Positions 32,508 to 43,544 of a stretch of 64,000 nucleotides of DNA are shown piece by piece; within the stretch, counting starts at the first letter, position 1, and every line of letters starts with the position of its first letter. Origin of the DNA: Ziziphus jujuba. Lineage: Eukaryota > Streptophyta > Magnoliopsida > Rosales > Rhamnaceae. Where the stretch lies: the NCBI RefSeq assembly GCF_031755915.1, contig NC_083388.1:8803001-8867000 (forward strand), read 5' to 3'. Made by a program: the position numbers and the translations under genes. Under the pieces are notes generated by a model. That model had not been told where the DNA came from, searched no databases, and saw only the letters and a program-made list of their open reading frames with translations.

Positions 32508-34945
32508 ATTATTATATTAATGTCCAAATCAGTCCTAAAGTATTGTATGTTAGTGACCCAAGGCCTTATAAATATGTTGAAAAGTATGCCAAATAGTGAA
32601 AAAATTGTAAAATACCCATTTTATCTTCGAGAACCCTGAAAACCCTTCCCAAACCCGGGAACCTGAACCGAGTCGACTCGTATCCAACAAACACTCCAAT
32701 TGGGTTATATCGATTTGAACCATCTCTAACCAGCCTTGTTACACATCCTTTTGTGACTCTAACCCTCAAATCTTAGACCGATCCACTATTGGACACGATT
32801 GAATTGGGCTAGCGAATTTGGCAACTGTGGTCCTAAATTGGCTCTTCTAAATCTTGAATCTTCCGACCATTCTAGGCTAATCCAAATACCTTTCTCCCTT
32901 AATTTGGACCCTTTAAACTCATTTTCGGCCTTCATTTGTCAAAATTCCTCAAGGTTAGGAAGATTCATCAATCTTAAGTTTGGCCAAATTTTCCTTGCAT
33001 TTTTCAAATCATCAGTGACACTTTTGGACTAATACAAGTGTATCAATTTGTTAGTCATCTCATGGGCTTTCAATTGGTATATTATTTGCTAATTTTGGAT
33101 GTTGTTTGATAATGAGTTTAATATCGGATAAAATTGGACTGTATTTGGATAATTTAGGACCAATTTGGTATTTGAATTGTGTTCCTAGGTGTTAATAGGA
33201 TCTGATAGAAAGTTTAGTTCTAACAAATTTGTTTTAGAGTAAAAAACCTCAATTTTGGATTCCGGATCCCAAATGTTCGCAGTATAATTGAACTTCTTGA
33301 TATTTGATTTACATAATTTTATGATTGTATAAATAATTTTAACATATTTGATACGCATCAATTTTTTGGTTTAATTATTGAAGTCTAAACGTTATTTTAT
33401 TATATTATAGGCACTAAAGTACATCCGAAAATGGCCCTATGGAGAAGCAAAAGTGATCACCAGCGGTATCTACTAGTGATTCACTTTTTAAATCAATGGT
33501 GCATAGCAGTATAATTTGTATGGTTTGAAAATTTTGAATGTTTATTATGCCTGTATGGTTATTTATATATGTATCATCATTTATGTGATCTTTGACAAAA
33601 AATTTTGCAAAACAAATCTATTCATGATCAACCTATGGAACTTGGTATTTGAATGTCCTAATTCCTAAGTTGATGTTCTAGCCCAGTTGTTGATTATCTG
33701 ATTTTATGGCATGAAATATGGGGATTTATTTGAAGTTGTTGACAAGATTGAGATTTGAATTGTGATTGATATAATTATACGCTTTTGGATCTAATGAACA
33801 ATTGGTAGTATTGGACATGATGAAATTATTGTATTATATAGTACCAATAACTACAATTGATATAGACTATGGTCAAGATAATTGTGGTATTAGAAATGAT
33901 GAGATTGGTGCACCATACGGTAGTAGTGAGTATAGTCGATATAGATTATGACCAAGATAATAGTGGTATTGGGTACAATGAGATTGGTATGTTACACCGT
34001 ACCAATGAATATAGTTGATATCAATTTATAGCCAGTACATATTTATTGTCATCCTTTACTGTAGACAGTGATGCTGAAATCCGCCATTGACGTCTTGGGA
34101 TGCCAAAGGTCATGATGAGTTTTTTTTCCCTCCCCCACTAATCTATGTTGCCTTAGGATGCTAAGGAATATATGGCAAAACTTGATATATAATATGGTAC
34201 ACAGGATCATATATACTTATTTGTGGCTTGAAATTTAAGGTGATGAATTAAATGTTTTGGTATGTGGTCTGGATGTTTGATTAAATGTATGGTATTTGTG
34301 TTAATCATTATAATTAAATAGATGTTGATTTATTTGGTGAATAATGTATTTCATTTAACTAGACTTTTGGGATAACAAATATGGATTTTGGTGAAATGAT
34401 TTTTTAAAAGGAAAGTTTTTCAAAAAAGTGAAATGAGAAGCTTTGAAAGAAAGGTTTTCAAAAGTGAAATATTATTTTTTTACTGTAATATACCACTTAC
34501 TGATATATCTTTATCTTATGTTTTATTTGTTTCTAAATTTATTCTTCTAGATTCAGATAATTAGCGGACAGTCAACTTTGCACATCACTTATCAATCTAT
34601 ATTTTTTACAGCAATAACAATATTTATCTTTATTTTTTCAAATTTATTCATATCAAGTATATAATTTAAGTTTACAAATACTATTAGAATGCTCTCATTT
34701 AAATTATAAACATGGTTGTGGCTCTAATATATATGTTTATTAATGGCTTATAACGTAATGGGTTATAGTAGTGGACTATAGTGGAGAACTTGCATGCTGT
34801 TAGCTCTGTACATTAAGGTATTATTTTATATTGTATGTGGTTAGTTGTCGACAGTCTAGGCGAGGTTTCATCAAACTTTGCACAAGGAATGCCCAATGTG
34901 ACTTTTCTAAACGGGACCATCGATCCCTAAAGTGAATCGTATCAC
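32508..34945. mobile_element. ~2.4-kb non-coding insertion, possible Ty3/gypsy LTR relic
   Basis: Both sides match the spacer 3' of L4 (about 10,950 on the left, 11,565 on the right), but the middle is unrelated. It replaces the LecRK relic seen in the other two modules. The texture resembles long LTRs of plant gypsy elements, with a GC-richer stretch at 32,620-32,760 (AACCCGGGAACCTGAACCGA) and an AT-rich tail. Repeated ATATAGATTATGACCAAGAT-type phrases occur near 33,850-33,990. No gag-pol or paired LTR was found, so the class is a guess. Confidence 0.4.
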
Positions 34946-35668
34946 ATATCCACTCACACAAGTTCGACTTAGTTGTACAAAAAGAATCTTTCAGCAGCCA
35001 AAATTTGTTTGAACTAGAATTTTGATCTGGAAGATATCTACTACCCATCTTTGTTTCTACCTAAATAGATAGAGCAGATGAAATTTTTGATGTGTAATGT
35101 TCTAGTTTGCTACATATAGCCGGATTCACTACCTAAGGACTTAAGCTTTTAAAAATATTGGTAAATTAACATGCTAACAGATCCTGTGACCGGAAAGGGC
35201 TTTTTGGAACAATGGTACCTTATAAATGTGTTTTTTGGACCCAACCGCTTTGCAAAAAGATTAAGTTGCTTCATTTTTTTTTTAGCAGAAGTTTCAAAGT
35301 CAATGATTTTAGAAATTTTTGGAGCCAAGTGCAGTATTGTCAACCTTATCATTTTCATTGTTTTCCCAAATTGCAAGGCATGCAACGACTTTTAGAGATT
35401 ATTTAAACTTTTAGTGGGAGCTAAGAAGCCTGAAAAAGATTCAGCTTGTAAGTTTCTTTTTCAAAAGTAAAATTTGATGGTTAGTAGTGCAATGTAATTA
35501 GTATGAATGAGCATATGCAAATAAAAGAATACACATATGCCTAGTTACTTACATACATAGATTATATTCAATATTACTATATGTATTGTGCTCTTCACAA
35601 GATTCTCCCATCTCTCCTCCCTCTGGAAATTGATAAGTTCCTTGAGTTTCACGGGTTGATTTTACAAT
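34946..35668. other. Spacer 3' of L8
   Basis: Matches 11,565-12,808 and 23,250-23,980, with one ~164-bp unit at about 35,180-35,335. No gene is seen. Confidence 0.6.
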
Positions 35669-37684
35669 TCAACGCCCTTTGTGGAGAATTGATTCATTGC
35701 TTGACACGGAATGAGCAGAACGCTTTCCGTATGAAGAGGAAAATGAAAAAACTGGTTCAGATGCTTCATTACTTGGAGTAAATGAACTTGTAGATATGCT
35801 ACTATCAGTTTCTGGCAAATTAGCGTTTCCATCCAAGTACTGCATCACTTGCCTCATGTTGGGCCTCATTGCCGGAAAAGGATGCGAACAAAGCAGGCCA
35901 ACTTTCAAAACCAATTCCATCTCTTCTATCAAGTATTTACCTTCCAACTTAGGATCAATTATATCAAGGATTGCTCCTCTCTTCATGCAACTACGCACCC
36001 AATCCGCCAAACTTTGTTCTTCAGGTAGACCTTGTAGGTCTGTAGGCCTCCTTCCACAAGCTACTTCAAGCATAAAAACACCAAAAGCAAACACATCAGT
36101 GCCAATAGTTGCCTTTCCATTCCTAGAAAGTTCAGGAGCCAAATAACCCACAGTCCCAACCACATGAGTGGTTTGAGGGTTGGTACCATGGTCATATAAT
36201 CTAGCAAGCCCAAAATCTCCAAGCCTTCCATTAAAATCAGCATCTAGTAGAACATTGCTAGATTTTATATCTCTATGCAAGACAACCTGTTCCCCCTCTT
36301 CATGGAGGTAGAGAAGTGCAGATGCTACGCCTTTGAGAACTCTAAATCTGTGGAACCAACTGAGGCTTTGTTTTATTCTGCTGAACAAGAACTTGTCAAG
36401 ACTTCCATTGGGCATATAATCGTAGACCAAGAGTAGTTCACCCTTTCGCCGGCAATACCCAAGGAGCTGCACCAAGTTTCTATGACTAAGCCTTCTCATG
36501 CTGGCTATCTCAGCAATAAACTCTTTCATACCTTGTTTTGAATCATGGGAAACTCTCTTCACGGCTATCTGTAAGTTGGAATTAGGAAGTGTTCCTCTAT
36601 AAACCTTTCCAAAACCTCCTGCTCCAAGAAGCTCCGTTTCTTTAAAATCTTTTGTTGCTATATAGAGATTCTTATAGGAGAACCTTTGAGGACCATATTC
36701 TGTTTCCCAATCTTCTCGTACTTCTTCATATTTTTTCTTCCTTATAAAGTAAACAGCTCCAATAAATATGACCAAAACAACAGTTGCTGCTATAGGTAAT
36801 ACTATATTTATACTACGCTTCTGGCTACTCTTTCTCTTTGGAGGAAGCTGAGGAAGCTTTGATGTTTCAAGATTCTGTGCTGGTCCGGTCCTGTTGAAGC
36901 TCCATCCAAGCACATAATGCTCACTTGCAGTTGGCCCTGTAGCTGAAGAGAAACCAACATACATATTTTCTAGAAGAACTTGTGAAAGATCAATTGGTGT
37001 TGACAAGAGAGGCCGGTTTGGTTTCAAGCTCCTTATTGGAGCAAGTGTTACATTGAGTATATTTTTTGCTGCATCATAGTCCATCCAAAGCTGCATTGGG
37101 TCGCCATTTGAGAGCATCAAGCTTATATTCTTCCCTTCTTCACTAGAAAAGTAAGCTGCAGGAGCTGACTCAACTGATTTCAAGCCGTTCACATCAATTC
37201 CCACATGGTTGTCATTTATATCTTCAAATTCAGGGTTCCTAACTGTGTCAAGCTCGATTGCCAACACATGGTTTGTAGGAAGGCCGTTGTTTGAAATATT
37301 GAATAATCCCATGTACTGACTTGCAAGAGCTTGGCTGAAGTCCATAGACGGTGAGATGGCGAAGGCAAGGCCCTTGCCACCCATATCTGGGGTCTCGGAA
37401 ACTATTGCAAACACAAAGTTTGTGGAAAATGAAGGAAATGGAATCAAAGCAGAGGAGGATGTGTTGAAACTTATGGGAATTTTGTAGAAAGCATAGCCCT
37501 TTTGTAATATTGAAGTGTTGGTAAGCTGCAACAAACCATTGGGGTGGATTTTTGCAACTCCATCAAGATGCAGATTGGCTCCATTGAAGCCATTGTAAAT
37601 GAACTGGTTTTCATCTTGAGCCAAAGAGAAATGAATGTTGGAGAGCATGGTCAAACAGAATAGTATTCTAGTACTTGAACCCAT
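35669..37684 (-). CDS. L8: L-type lectin receptor kinase (LecRK-IV type), type B
   Basis: Single exon, 671 residues from ATG 37684. Signal peptide 1-23 (MGSSTR start, identical to L6). Lectin domain about 27-272 with AIELDT 142-147 and NHVGID. Membrane helix about 293-313. Kinase about 351-625: Gly loop GAGGFGKV, K376, HRD 470-472, DFG 490-492, APE. The tail ends SNESILHKGR. The kinase carries the B-type FSRIKQ and HRDIKSSN signature, with two local changes (HEEGEQ for HEEWEQ, and RSCMKRG). All catalytic residues are present. Odd point: a 30-bp deletion upstream, between GATCGACTT and AGCAGT, has removed the TATA-like site present before L4 and L6, so expression may be weak or altered. Confidence 0.93.
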   Translation of the reverse strand: MGSSTRILFCLTMLSNIHFSLAQDENQFIYNGFNGANLHLDGVAKIHPNGLLQLTNTSILQKGYAFYKIPISFNTSSSALIPFPSFSTNFVFAIVSETPDMGGKGLAFAISPSMDFSQALASQYMGLFNISNNGLPTNHVLAIELDTVRNPEFEDINDNHVGIDVNGLKSVESAPAAYFSSEEGKNISLMLSNGDPMQLWMDYDAAKNILNVTLAPIRSLKPNRPLLSTPIDLSQVLLENMYVGFSSATGPTASEHYVLGWSFNRTGPAQNLETSKLPQLPPKRKSSQKRSINIVLPIAATVVLVIFIGAVYFIRKKKYEEVREDWETEYGPQRFSYKNLYIATKDFKETELLGAGGFGKVYRGTLPNSNLQIAVKRVSHDSKQGMKEFIAEIASMRRLSHRNLVQLLGYCRRKGELLLVYDYMPNGSLDKFLFSRIKQSLSWFHRFRVLKGVASALLYLHEEGEQVVLHRDIKSSNVLLDADFNGRLGDFGLARLYDHGTNPQTTHVVGTVGYLAPELSRNGKATIGTDVFAFGVFMLEVACGRRPTDLQGLPEEQSLADWVRSCMKRGAILDIIDPKLEGKYLIEEMELVLKVGLLCSHPFPAMRPNMRQVMQYLDGNANLPETDSSISTSSFTPSNEASEPVFSFSSSYGKRSAHSVSSNESILHKGR

Positions 37685-37816
37685 TGAGAAAATTAGGAAC
37701 AAAGATGGATCGACTTAGCAGTATTGATATAGAAATTTACTTTCTCAGATCCTCCTTACACTGAGTTGCTAAACAAGGGGGCAAAGGGTCATTAGAGAAA
37801 TTGACAGTTTTTAACT
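37685..37816 (-). promoter_or_regulatory. L8 proximal promoter lacking the TATA-like segment
   Basis: Aligned with 25,997-26,155, the sequence is the same except that 30 bp (equivalent to about 26,029-26,058) are missing at about 37,716. The missing bases include the TATTTAAAT core and the start of the shared CTTAGCAG block. Confidence 0.7.
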
Positions 37817-38086
37817 CCATGGCCGGCCATGGGATTTTGGTGTCCTTAGGCCAATTCTATAGGTTAGTTTTTCAATTTTTTTTTCAATTTTTTATTCTTT
37901 CATGTCCAAATATATACTTTCCCTTTTTATAGACATAATAAAAATAATTAAAAACCAATAAAGGTTTACATATTAGGCAGTTGATGAGCTACAGAACCTG
38001 ATGAGTTTTATGAAGAGCTTTCTGATCAAATGAAATGTTCTTTGAAATGCAAAAATATAAAAAAAATCCCTAAAATAATTAGTGTT

Positions 38087-38126
<40 letters not shown>

Positions 38127-38553
38127 AAAAAGAGTAATTTGTCACCACACTTAAATGGAGATTATAATATACAATAAAAAAAATAGAGATAAAAGCCAAG
38201 TTGGATTCAAATGGAAAGATATGAAACATAGAAAAATTTAAATGATAAAAGATTAGAAGGTTGAAAGTCTAAAAGAGATTTATGCAAGAGGTAAAGGTTG
38301 CAAAAGAGAATTAAAGTTTCAATATTTATTTTTTTCTGAAAAAATATAATAGCATTTAAAAATATTCGTTGCCATTAAAAAAAAAAAAAAAAAAAAACTA
38401 GAATAATTAAAGGGGTACCTTATTTTTATGTTAGGCTATCTAATTTTTCAATTTTTAAAATTATTTTAAATATATAAAAAAAATAACATTAATTTAAAAT
38501 ATTGGAGGCCTGACTAAAGGGGACCTTACGCCATTGCATACCAGATCGCCGCC
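37817..38553. mobile_element. ~740-bp insertion upstream of L8, same element as 26156-26927
   Basis: The left end is GGCCGGCCATGGG and the right end is GCCATTGCATACCAGATCG followed by CCGCCC. The interior is AT-rich with a TA microsatellite (38,091-38,122) that expanded only in this copy. It is at the same position as the insertion upstream of L6 and is therefore inherited by block duplication. Confidence 0.6.
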
Positions 38554-39587
38554 CTTGACCTTTCCAATTATATGAAAATAAAATACTTTTATCAGTAAAT
38601 TGAGATGAGTTTGGTAGATTAAACATAATGGTATCTTATCAAGTTTGAACATTAGGTTGTAACCAAATTCCCCTAGTCTTAGAAATCAAATTATTGTACC
38701 AAGCAGGACCCACAGGGATAGGCTGTATGAAATAAATTAATGCTTTGAATGCTACAGTAAAAGGGAAAAATGCGTGAACCTGCACTGGTTTCCTTATGAC
38801 CAAACTTTCATAGTTACTTTTGATATTTTGAAGCCAAATGTAGAATTTTCAAACTTGTCACTTTCTTGGTTTCCTGCATTGCACGGCACGGTACTAGACC
38901 TAAGCCGGTGATCAGAGACACCTATTGAATTCTTGCAAGTACCTTCTAGCTGGATGTTATGCATGCTATTTTGTATGCTTCAAAAGAACCAAATGTTGGC
39001 AATGAAACTGAGACCCAGTGTATACTGTGGTAATATTTTTTATCTGATGCAAGCAATACAGCAATGATATAGGAATATTGCTGTCTTCTTGGCTTGCTGT
39101 CCAAACTACATTATTAGCCTCAGTCCTCTCAAAAATTACCTACAGAAAATATGAAAGAGAGAGTAGAGGGAAAAAAAATATCACTCTAGTCTTGCTTCAC
39201 TTATTGTAACTTTTACCTTTTTACAAGACTCAAGCATTTTCTCCCTCACTAATTAGTAACGTTCTTAATTATGAACGGTATCCCTTTGAGAAGATTGTCT
39301 AGATTAGTAATAAGTGCAGTCAAATTTGTTTGTTTCAAAAAGTATTTGTTATTTACCTATGAAGCTATTGAGCATATCATGAAGTAATGTGACTAATGAA
39401 TGCTTGTTATTCAACGAGGGAAAAATATCTGCAAATATCATTGACAATTGACAAGCACACATATATACATTGTGTTCTTCATAAGATTCTTCCATCTCTC
39501 CCATAAACAATTGATAAGCACCTTGGATTTCACGGGTTAAGTCACCCTAATAACAGATTCAGAGAAAAAAAGAAAAAAAATTCTAAT
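38554..39587. other. Spacer between L8 and L9
   Basis: Homologous to the L4-L5 and L6-L7 spacers. No gene is seen. Confidence 0.6.
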
Positions 39588-41615
39588 TCAACGTCCTTTG
39601 TGGAGGATTGATTCATTGCTTGACAAGGAAGGAGCAGAATATTTTCCAAATGAAGAGGAAAATGATATTACCAAATCAGATGCTTTATAATCATTACTTG
39701 CTCTAAATGTACTTGAACAAACAATTCTATCAGCTTGAATTTCTGGCAAACTAGCACTGCCATCCAAATACTGCATCACTTGCCTCATGTTGGGTCTCAT
39801 TGCTGGAATAGACTGTGAACAAAGCAGGCCAAGTTTCAAAACCAACTCCATCTCCTCTGCCGAGTAATTATCTTCCAATTTTGGATCACTGGCATCAAGG
39901 ATTGCACCACTCCTCCAGCACTCCATGACCAAATCCACCAGAATTAACTCTTCAGTGTGTCCTTGTAGTACAATAGGCCTCTTTCCACAAGCCACTTCAA
40001 GCATAAATGCCCCGAAAGCAAACACATCAGTGCGAGTAGTTGCTTTTCCAGTTTTAGTCAGCTCTGGAGCCAGATAACCCACAGTCCCAACCACATGAGT
40101 GGTTTGAAGACAGGTAACATGGTCATATAGTCTAGCAAGCCCAAAATCTCCGAGCCTTCCATTTAAATCAGCATCTAAAAGAACGTTGCTAGCCTTTACA
40201 TCTCTATGCAAAACTACTTGTTCCCACTCTTCATGGAGGTAAAGAAGAGCTGAAGCAACACCTTTGAGAACTTGAAATCTATGAAACCAGCTGAGGGTTG
40301 GTTTCTCATTGCTGAACAAGAACTTGTCAAGACTTCCACTGGGCATATAATCATAAACCAAGAGTAGTTCTCCCTTTCGCCGGCAATACCCAAAGAGCTG
40401 TACCAGGTTTCTGTGCCTCAGCCTTCTCATGCTGGCTATCTCAGCCACAAATTCTTTCATCCCTTGTTTTGAATCATGGGAAACTCTCTTGACAGCTACT
40501 TGGACATCAGAAGTAGGAAGTGTTCCTCTATAAACCTTTCCAAAACCTCCTGCTCCGAGAAGCTCCGTTCCTTTGAAACCTTTTGTTGCTATGTAAAGAT
40601 TCTTATAGGAGAACCTTTGAGGACCAGATTCTGTTTCCCAATCTTCCCGTAATTCTTCATATTTCTTCCTCCTTATAAAGTAAACAGCTCCAATAACCAT
40701 TATCAGAACAACAATTGCAGTTATAGGTGATATTATAATGATATTACTTGGCTTCTGGCTACTTTTCTTGTGTGGAGGAAGCAGAGGAAGCTTTGATGTT
40801 TCAAGACTTTGCGCTGGTCCAGTCCTGTTGAAGCTCCATCCAAGCACATAATGGTCACTTGAAAATGCCCCTGTGGCTGCAGAGAAACCAATATACATAT
40901 TTTCTAAGAGAACTTGGGAAAGATCAATTGGTGTTGACAAGAGAGGCCGGTTTGGTTTCGTGCTCCTTACTGGGGCTATTGTTACATTGAGTATTTTATG
41001 TGCTGCATCATAATCGATCCAAAGCTGCATCGGATCTCCATTTAAGAGCTTCAAGCGTATATTCTTCCCTTCTGTTGGAAAGTACGTTGCAGGAGCCGAT
41101 TGAACTGATTTCAAGCTGTTCACGTCAATTCCAACATGGTTGTTATCTATATCTTCAAATTCAGGGTTCTGAATTGTATCCAGCTCGATTGCCAACACAT
41201 GGTTCGTAGGAAGGCCATTGGTTGATATATTGAATAACCCCAAGTACTGACTTGGGACAGCATGTTCAAAGGCCATAAATGGTGAGATGGTGAAGGCTAT
41301 GCCATTACCACCGATATCTGGGAGTTCAGGAACCATGGCGAATACAAAGTTTGTTGAAAACGATGGGAAAGGAATAGAAGAAGGGGAAGATGTGTTGAAA
41401 CTTACGGGAATTTTGTAAAAAGCATGACCCATTTGCTGCCTTGAAATGTTGGTGAGCTGCAACAAACCATTTGGGTGGATTTTGGCAACTCCATCAAGAT
41501 GCAAGTTGGCTCCATGGAAGCCATTGTAAGTGAACTGGTTTTCATCTTGAGCCAGGGAGAAATGGATGTTGAAGAGAATTGTCAGAAGCAAAAGTGCTCT
41601 AGTACCTGCATCCAT
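39588..41615 (-). CDS. L9: L-type lectin receptor kinase (LecRK-IV type), type C
   Basis: Single exon, 675 residues from ATG 41615 (signal peptide 1-23, MDAGTR start). Lectin domain about 27-271 with AIELDT and NHVGID. Membrane helix about 292-312. Kinase about 351-625: Gly loop, K376, HRD 470-472, DFG 490-492, APE. It is closest to L7. Three substitutions at normally constant sites stand out: LFGYC for LLGYC, ETESGPQ for ETEYGPQ, and DHVTC for DHGTC in the activation segment. A deletion of about 195 bp directly upstream removes the proximal promoter and leader. It also brings an in-frame ATG (41675) next to the gene that would add 20 residues before the signal peptide. The protein looks functional, but its expression is doubtful. 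Confidence 0.92.
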   Translation of the reverse strand: MDAGTRALLLLTILFNIHFSLAQDENQFTYNGFHGANLHLDGVAKIHPNGLLQLTNISRQQMGHAFYKIPVSFNTSSPSSIPFPSFSTNFVFAMVPELPDIGGNGIAFTISPFMAFEHAVPSQYLGLFNISTNGLPTNHVLAIELDTIQNPEFEDIDNNHVGIDVNSLKSVQSAPATYFPTEGKNIRLKLLNGDPMQLWIDYDAAHKILNVTIAPVRSTKPNRPLLSTPIDLSQVLLENMYIGFSAATGAFSSDHYVLGWSFNRTGPAQSLETSKLPLLPPHKKSSQKPSNIIIISPITAIVVLIMVIGAVYFIRRKKYEELREDWETESGPQRFSYKNLYIATKGFKGTELLGAGGFGKVYRGTLPTSDVQVAVKRVSHDSKQGMKEFVAEIASMRRLRHRNLVQLFGYCRRKGELLLVYDYMPSGSLDKFLFSNEKPTLSWFHRFQVLKGVASALLYLHEEWEQVVLHRDVKASNVLLDADLNGRLGDFGLARLYDHVTCLQTTHVVGTVGYLAPELTKTGKATTRTDVFAFGAFMLEVACGKRPIVLQGHTEELILVDLVMECWRSGAILDASDPKLEDNYSAEEMELVLKLGLLCSQSIPAMRPNMRQVMQYLDGSASLPEIQADRIVCSSTFRASNDYKASDLVISFSSSFGKYSAPSLSSNESILHKGR

Positions 41616-41794
41616 CGAGAAAGTTAAGCAAGCACAGAGAGAGATCAAGTGCTTTAAGACTGTTCTTGTGAGCAATTTCAGTAAGAAAGATCAATATGAT
41701 ACTACAAAAAATAAAAATAAAAATAAAAAGTTTCCCGGAGTAATGGGAAACTGAGTCATCACTGTAGAATAGAAAAGCAACAGGGGTTTAGACT

Positions 41795-41839
<45 letters not shown>

Positions 41840-43544
41840 GGTTGAAAGAAAATGAAACTTTTGATCCACAAGAAGTTTTTGGTGAGAAAAGTGAAACTAT
41901 TTCTCAACGATCGAGGAGCAGTGTAGGTCCACCGTCTTCTTATATATACTGTCTTTGCACTAATATAATGCAGAGTGAAAGAAAATAAAGATGCAATATG
42001 TAGAAATCAATTTATTCCTCTAAAAATATCCTGCAGGAACTATATGCATCTTAGAGCATTTGATCATGTATACAAAATTTATCTTTTATAATTTATGATA
42101 TCATTTGTTGGGATAGAATTCAACCACCTTTAGCCCATGTGCTGCAGGTACTTTGGAAACATCATGAATCCATCACTCTTTTATATTCGGCTGATTTCTG
42201 ACACTGGACCTTGCTCATATATAAAAAATCGTCAATCAAAAATTGCCTGGATGGGGATTTTTTATTGGAAAGTTTTAGTACTACTCTTCATTTCTATTTT
42301 TAACAGATAGAGTTCGTGAAGAAATGAATGATTTAAATGTCACACCATTGCAGGATTTTCAACTTTGTCATTTCCATTGATTTTCTGAATTGCAAGACAC
42401 ACTATGAATAAGTTTCTCAAATGGTGATAAGACTAGTACCAGTGCTGTGGGTGAAGATTTAAAAAAAAAAAAAAAAATGGTTCAGTATATGTTCCTTTTA
42501 TTCTTCTGTGTTTGTGTGATAAAAATATAAATATAAATATAAATAAATAAAAAATAAGAATAGAGAGGGAGGAGAAATTTCACCATTCTATACCTTTAAA
42601 CATATTTGATAGTGGTGTTTTGGGTGCTGGTAGGATCATATTGATCGCTAAGCCATCTTAAATTTTTTTTGTCTCTTTTAATTTCTGTTCTTTGTATGTG
42701 CGATGTGTTTTGATATTCCTGTTTAAATCTCTAATTCTGTTAATCTCAACGTTATGAAGAGTTAGGAAAAGTGTCTAATTTCTCAATAACTAATTCCTTT
42801 TAAGCAAAAAAAATTGAATATTAACATCCTACTTGAAGGTTTTGTAAATGAGTGTGGGAAAACAAATGAATCTGCAAATATCCTTCTACGTTCAAATTGT
42901 CCAGCACTGAAAAAGCCATAAATTTACAAAGCAAAACTTGCTGACAACGATAAGGGTAAACAAATGAATCCATTAGGTTCAAAACTTTATATCCTCAAAT
43001 AAAAATTCATAAACAAATTTGACCCTGAAACTTAAACTAGATTCTGATATTCCTGACTCCAAGTATAGAAATCTTTTACTTTTTAGTTGGATATAAACAA
43101 GCCTGAAAGACATTAAGAAAGTTAACTTGTAAAGAGTTATTTATGTTGATATGTACTACAATATGTTATTTGTAATGGGTAGACACATAAAAATGAGAAT
43201 ACATAAGAATAACGCTAAACTTATCAAAATATTCACCAAGTTTATTTGGCAAATGATGTGGTAACATTTTTTTTTTTTATTTACTAATCTATTTAAAAGT
43301 TCACTTATTCATATTTACAATATATAAATATATCAACCAATAAAATATTAAAATATATCATTTGGTAAATACTTTGATATCTGTAGCACTTTTGATACAA
43401 GAATACCTAAAAATACACAAGCACATACATATATTTCATTCTTGAGAAGCAATGGATTAGCTCCTTTTCCTTCACCGGTCAAGTCACCCTTGCATCATAG
43501 ATCAGGATCTTTGTGTTTGTATTCAGGGCAATAAAACTTGCAAT
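41616..43544. other. Upstream flank of L9 and spacer to L10
   Basis: From 41,640 the sequence jumps to the distal flank equivalent to 30,217 upstream of L7. Positions 41,700-43,540 match 54,310-56,490, the flank of L11 and spacer to L12. It contains a long poly-T tract (41,799-41,838). No gene is seen. Confidence 0.65.
41799..41838. repeat. Poly-T tract of about 40 bases
   Basis: A nearly pure T homopolymer in the L9 upstream flank. Its length is likely variable and hard to sequence exactly. Confidence 0.9.
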
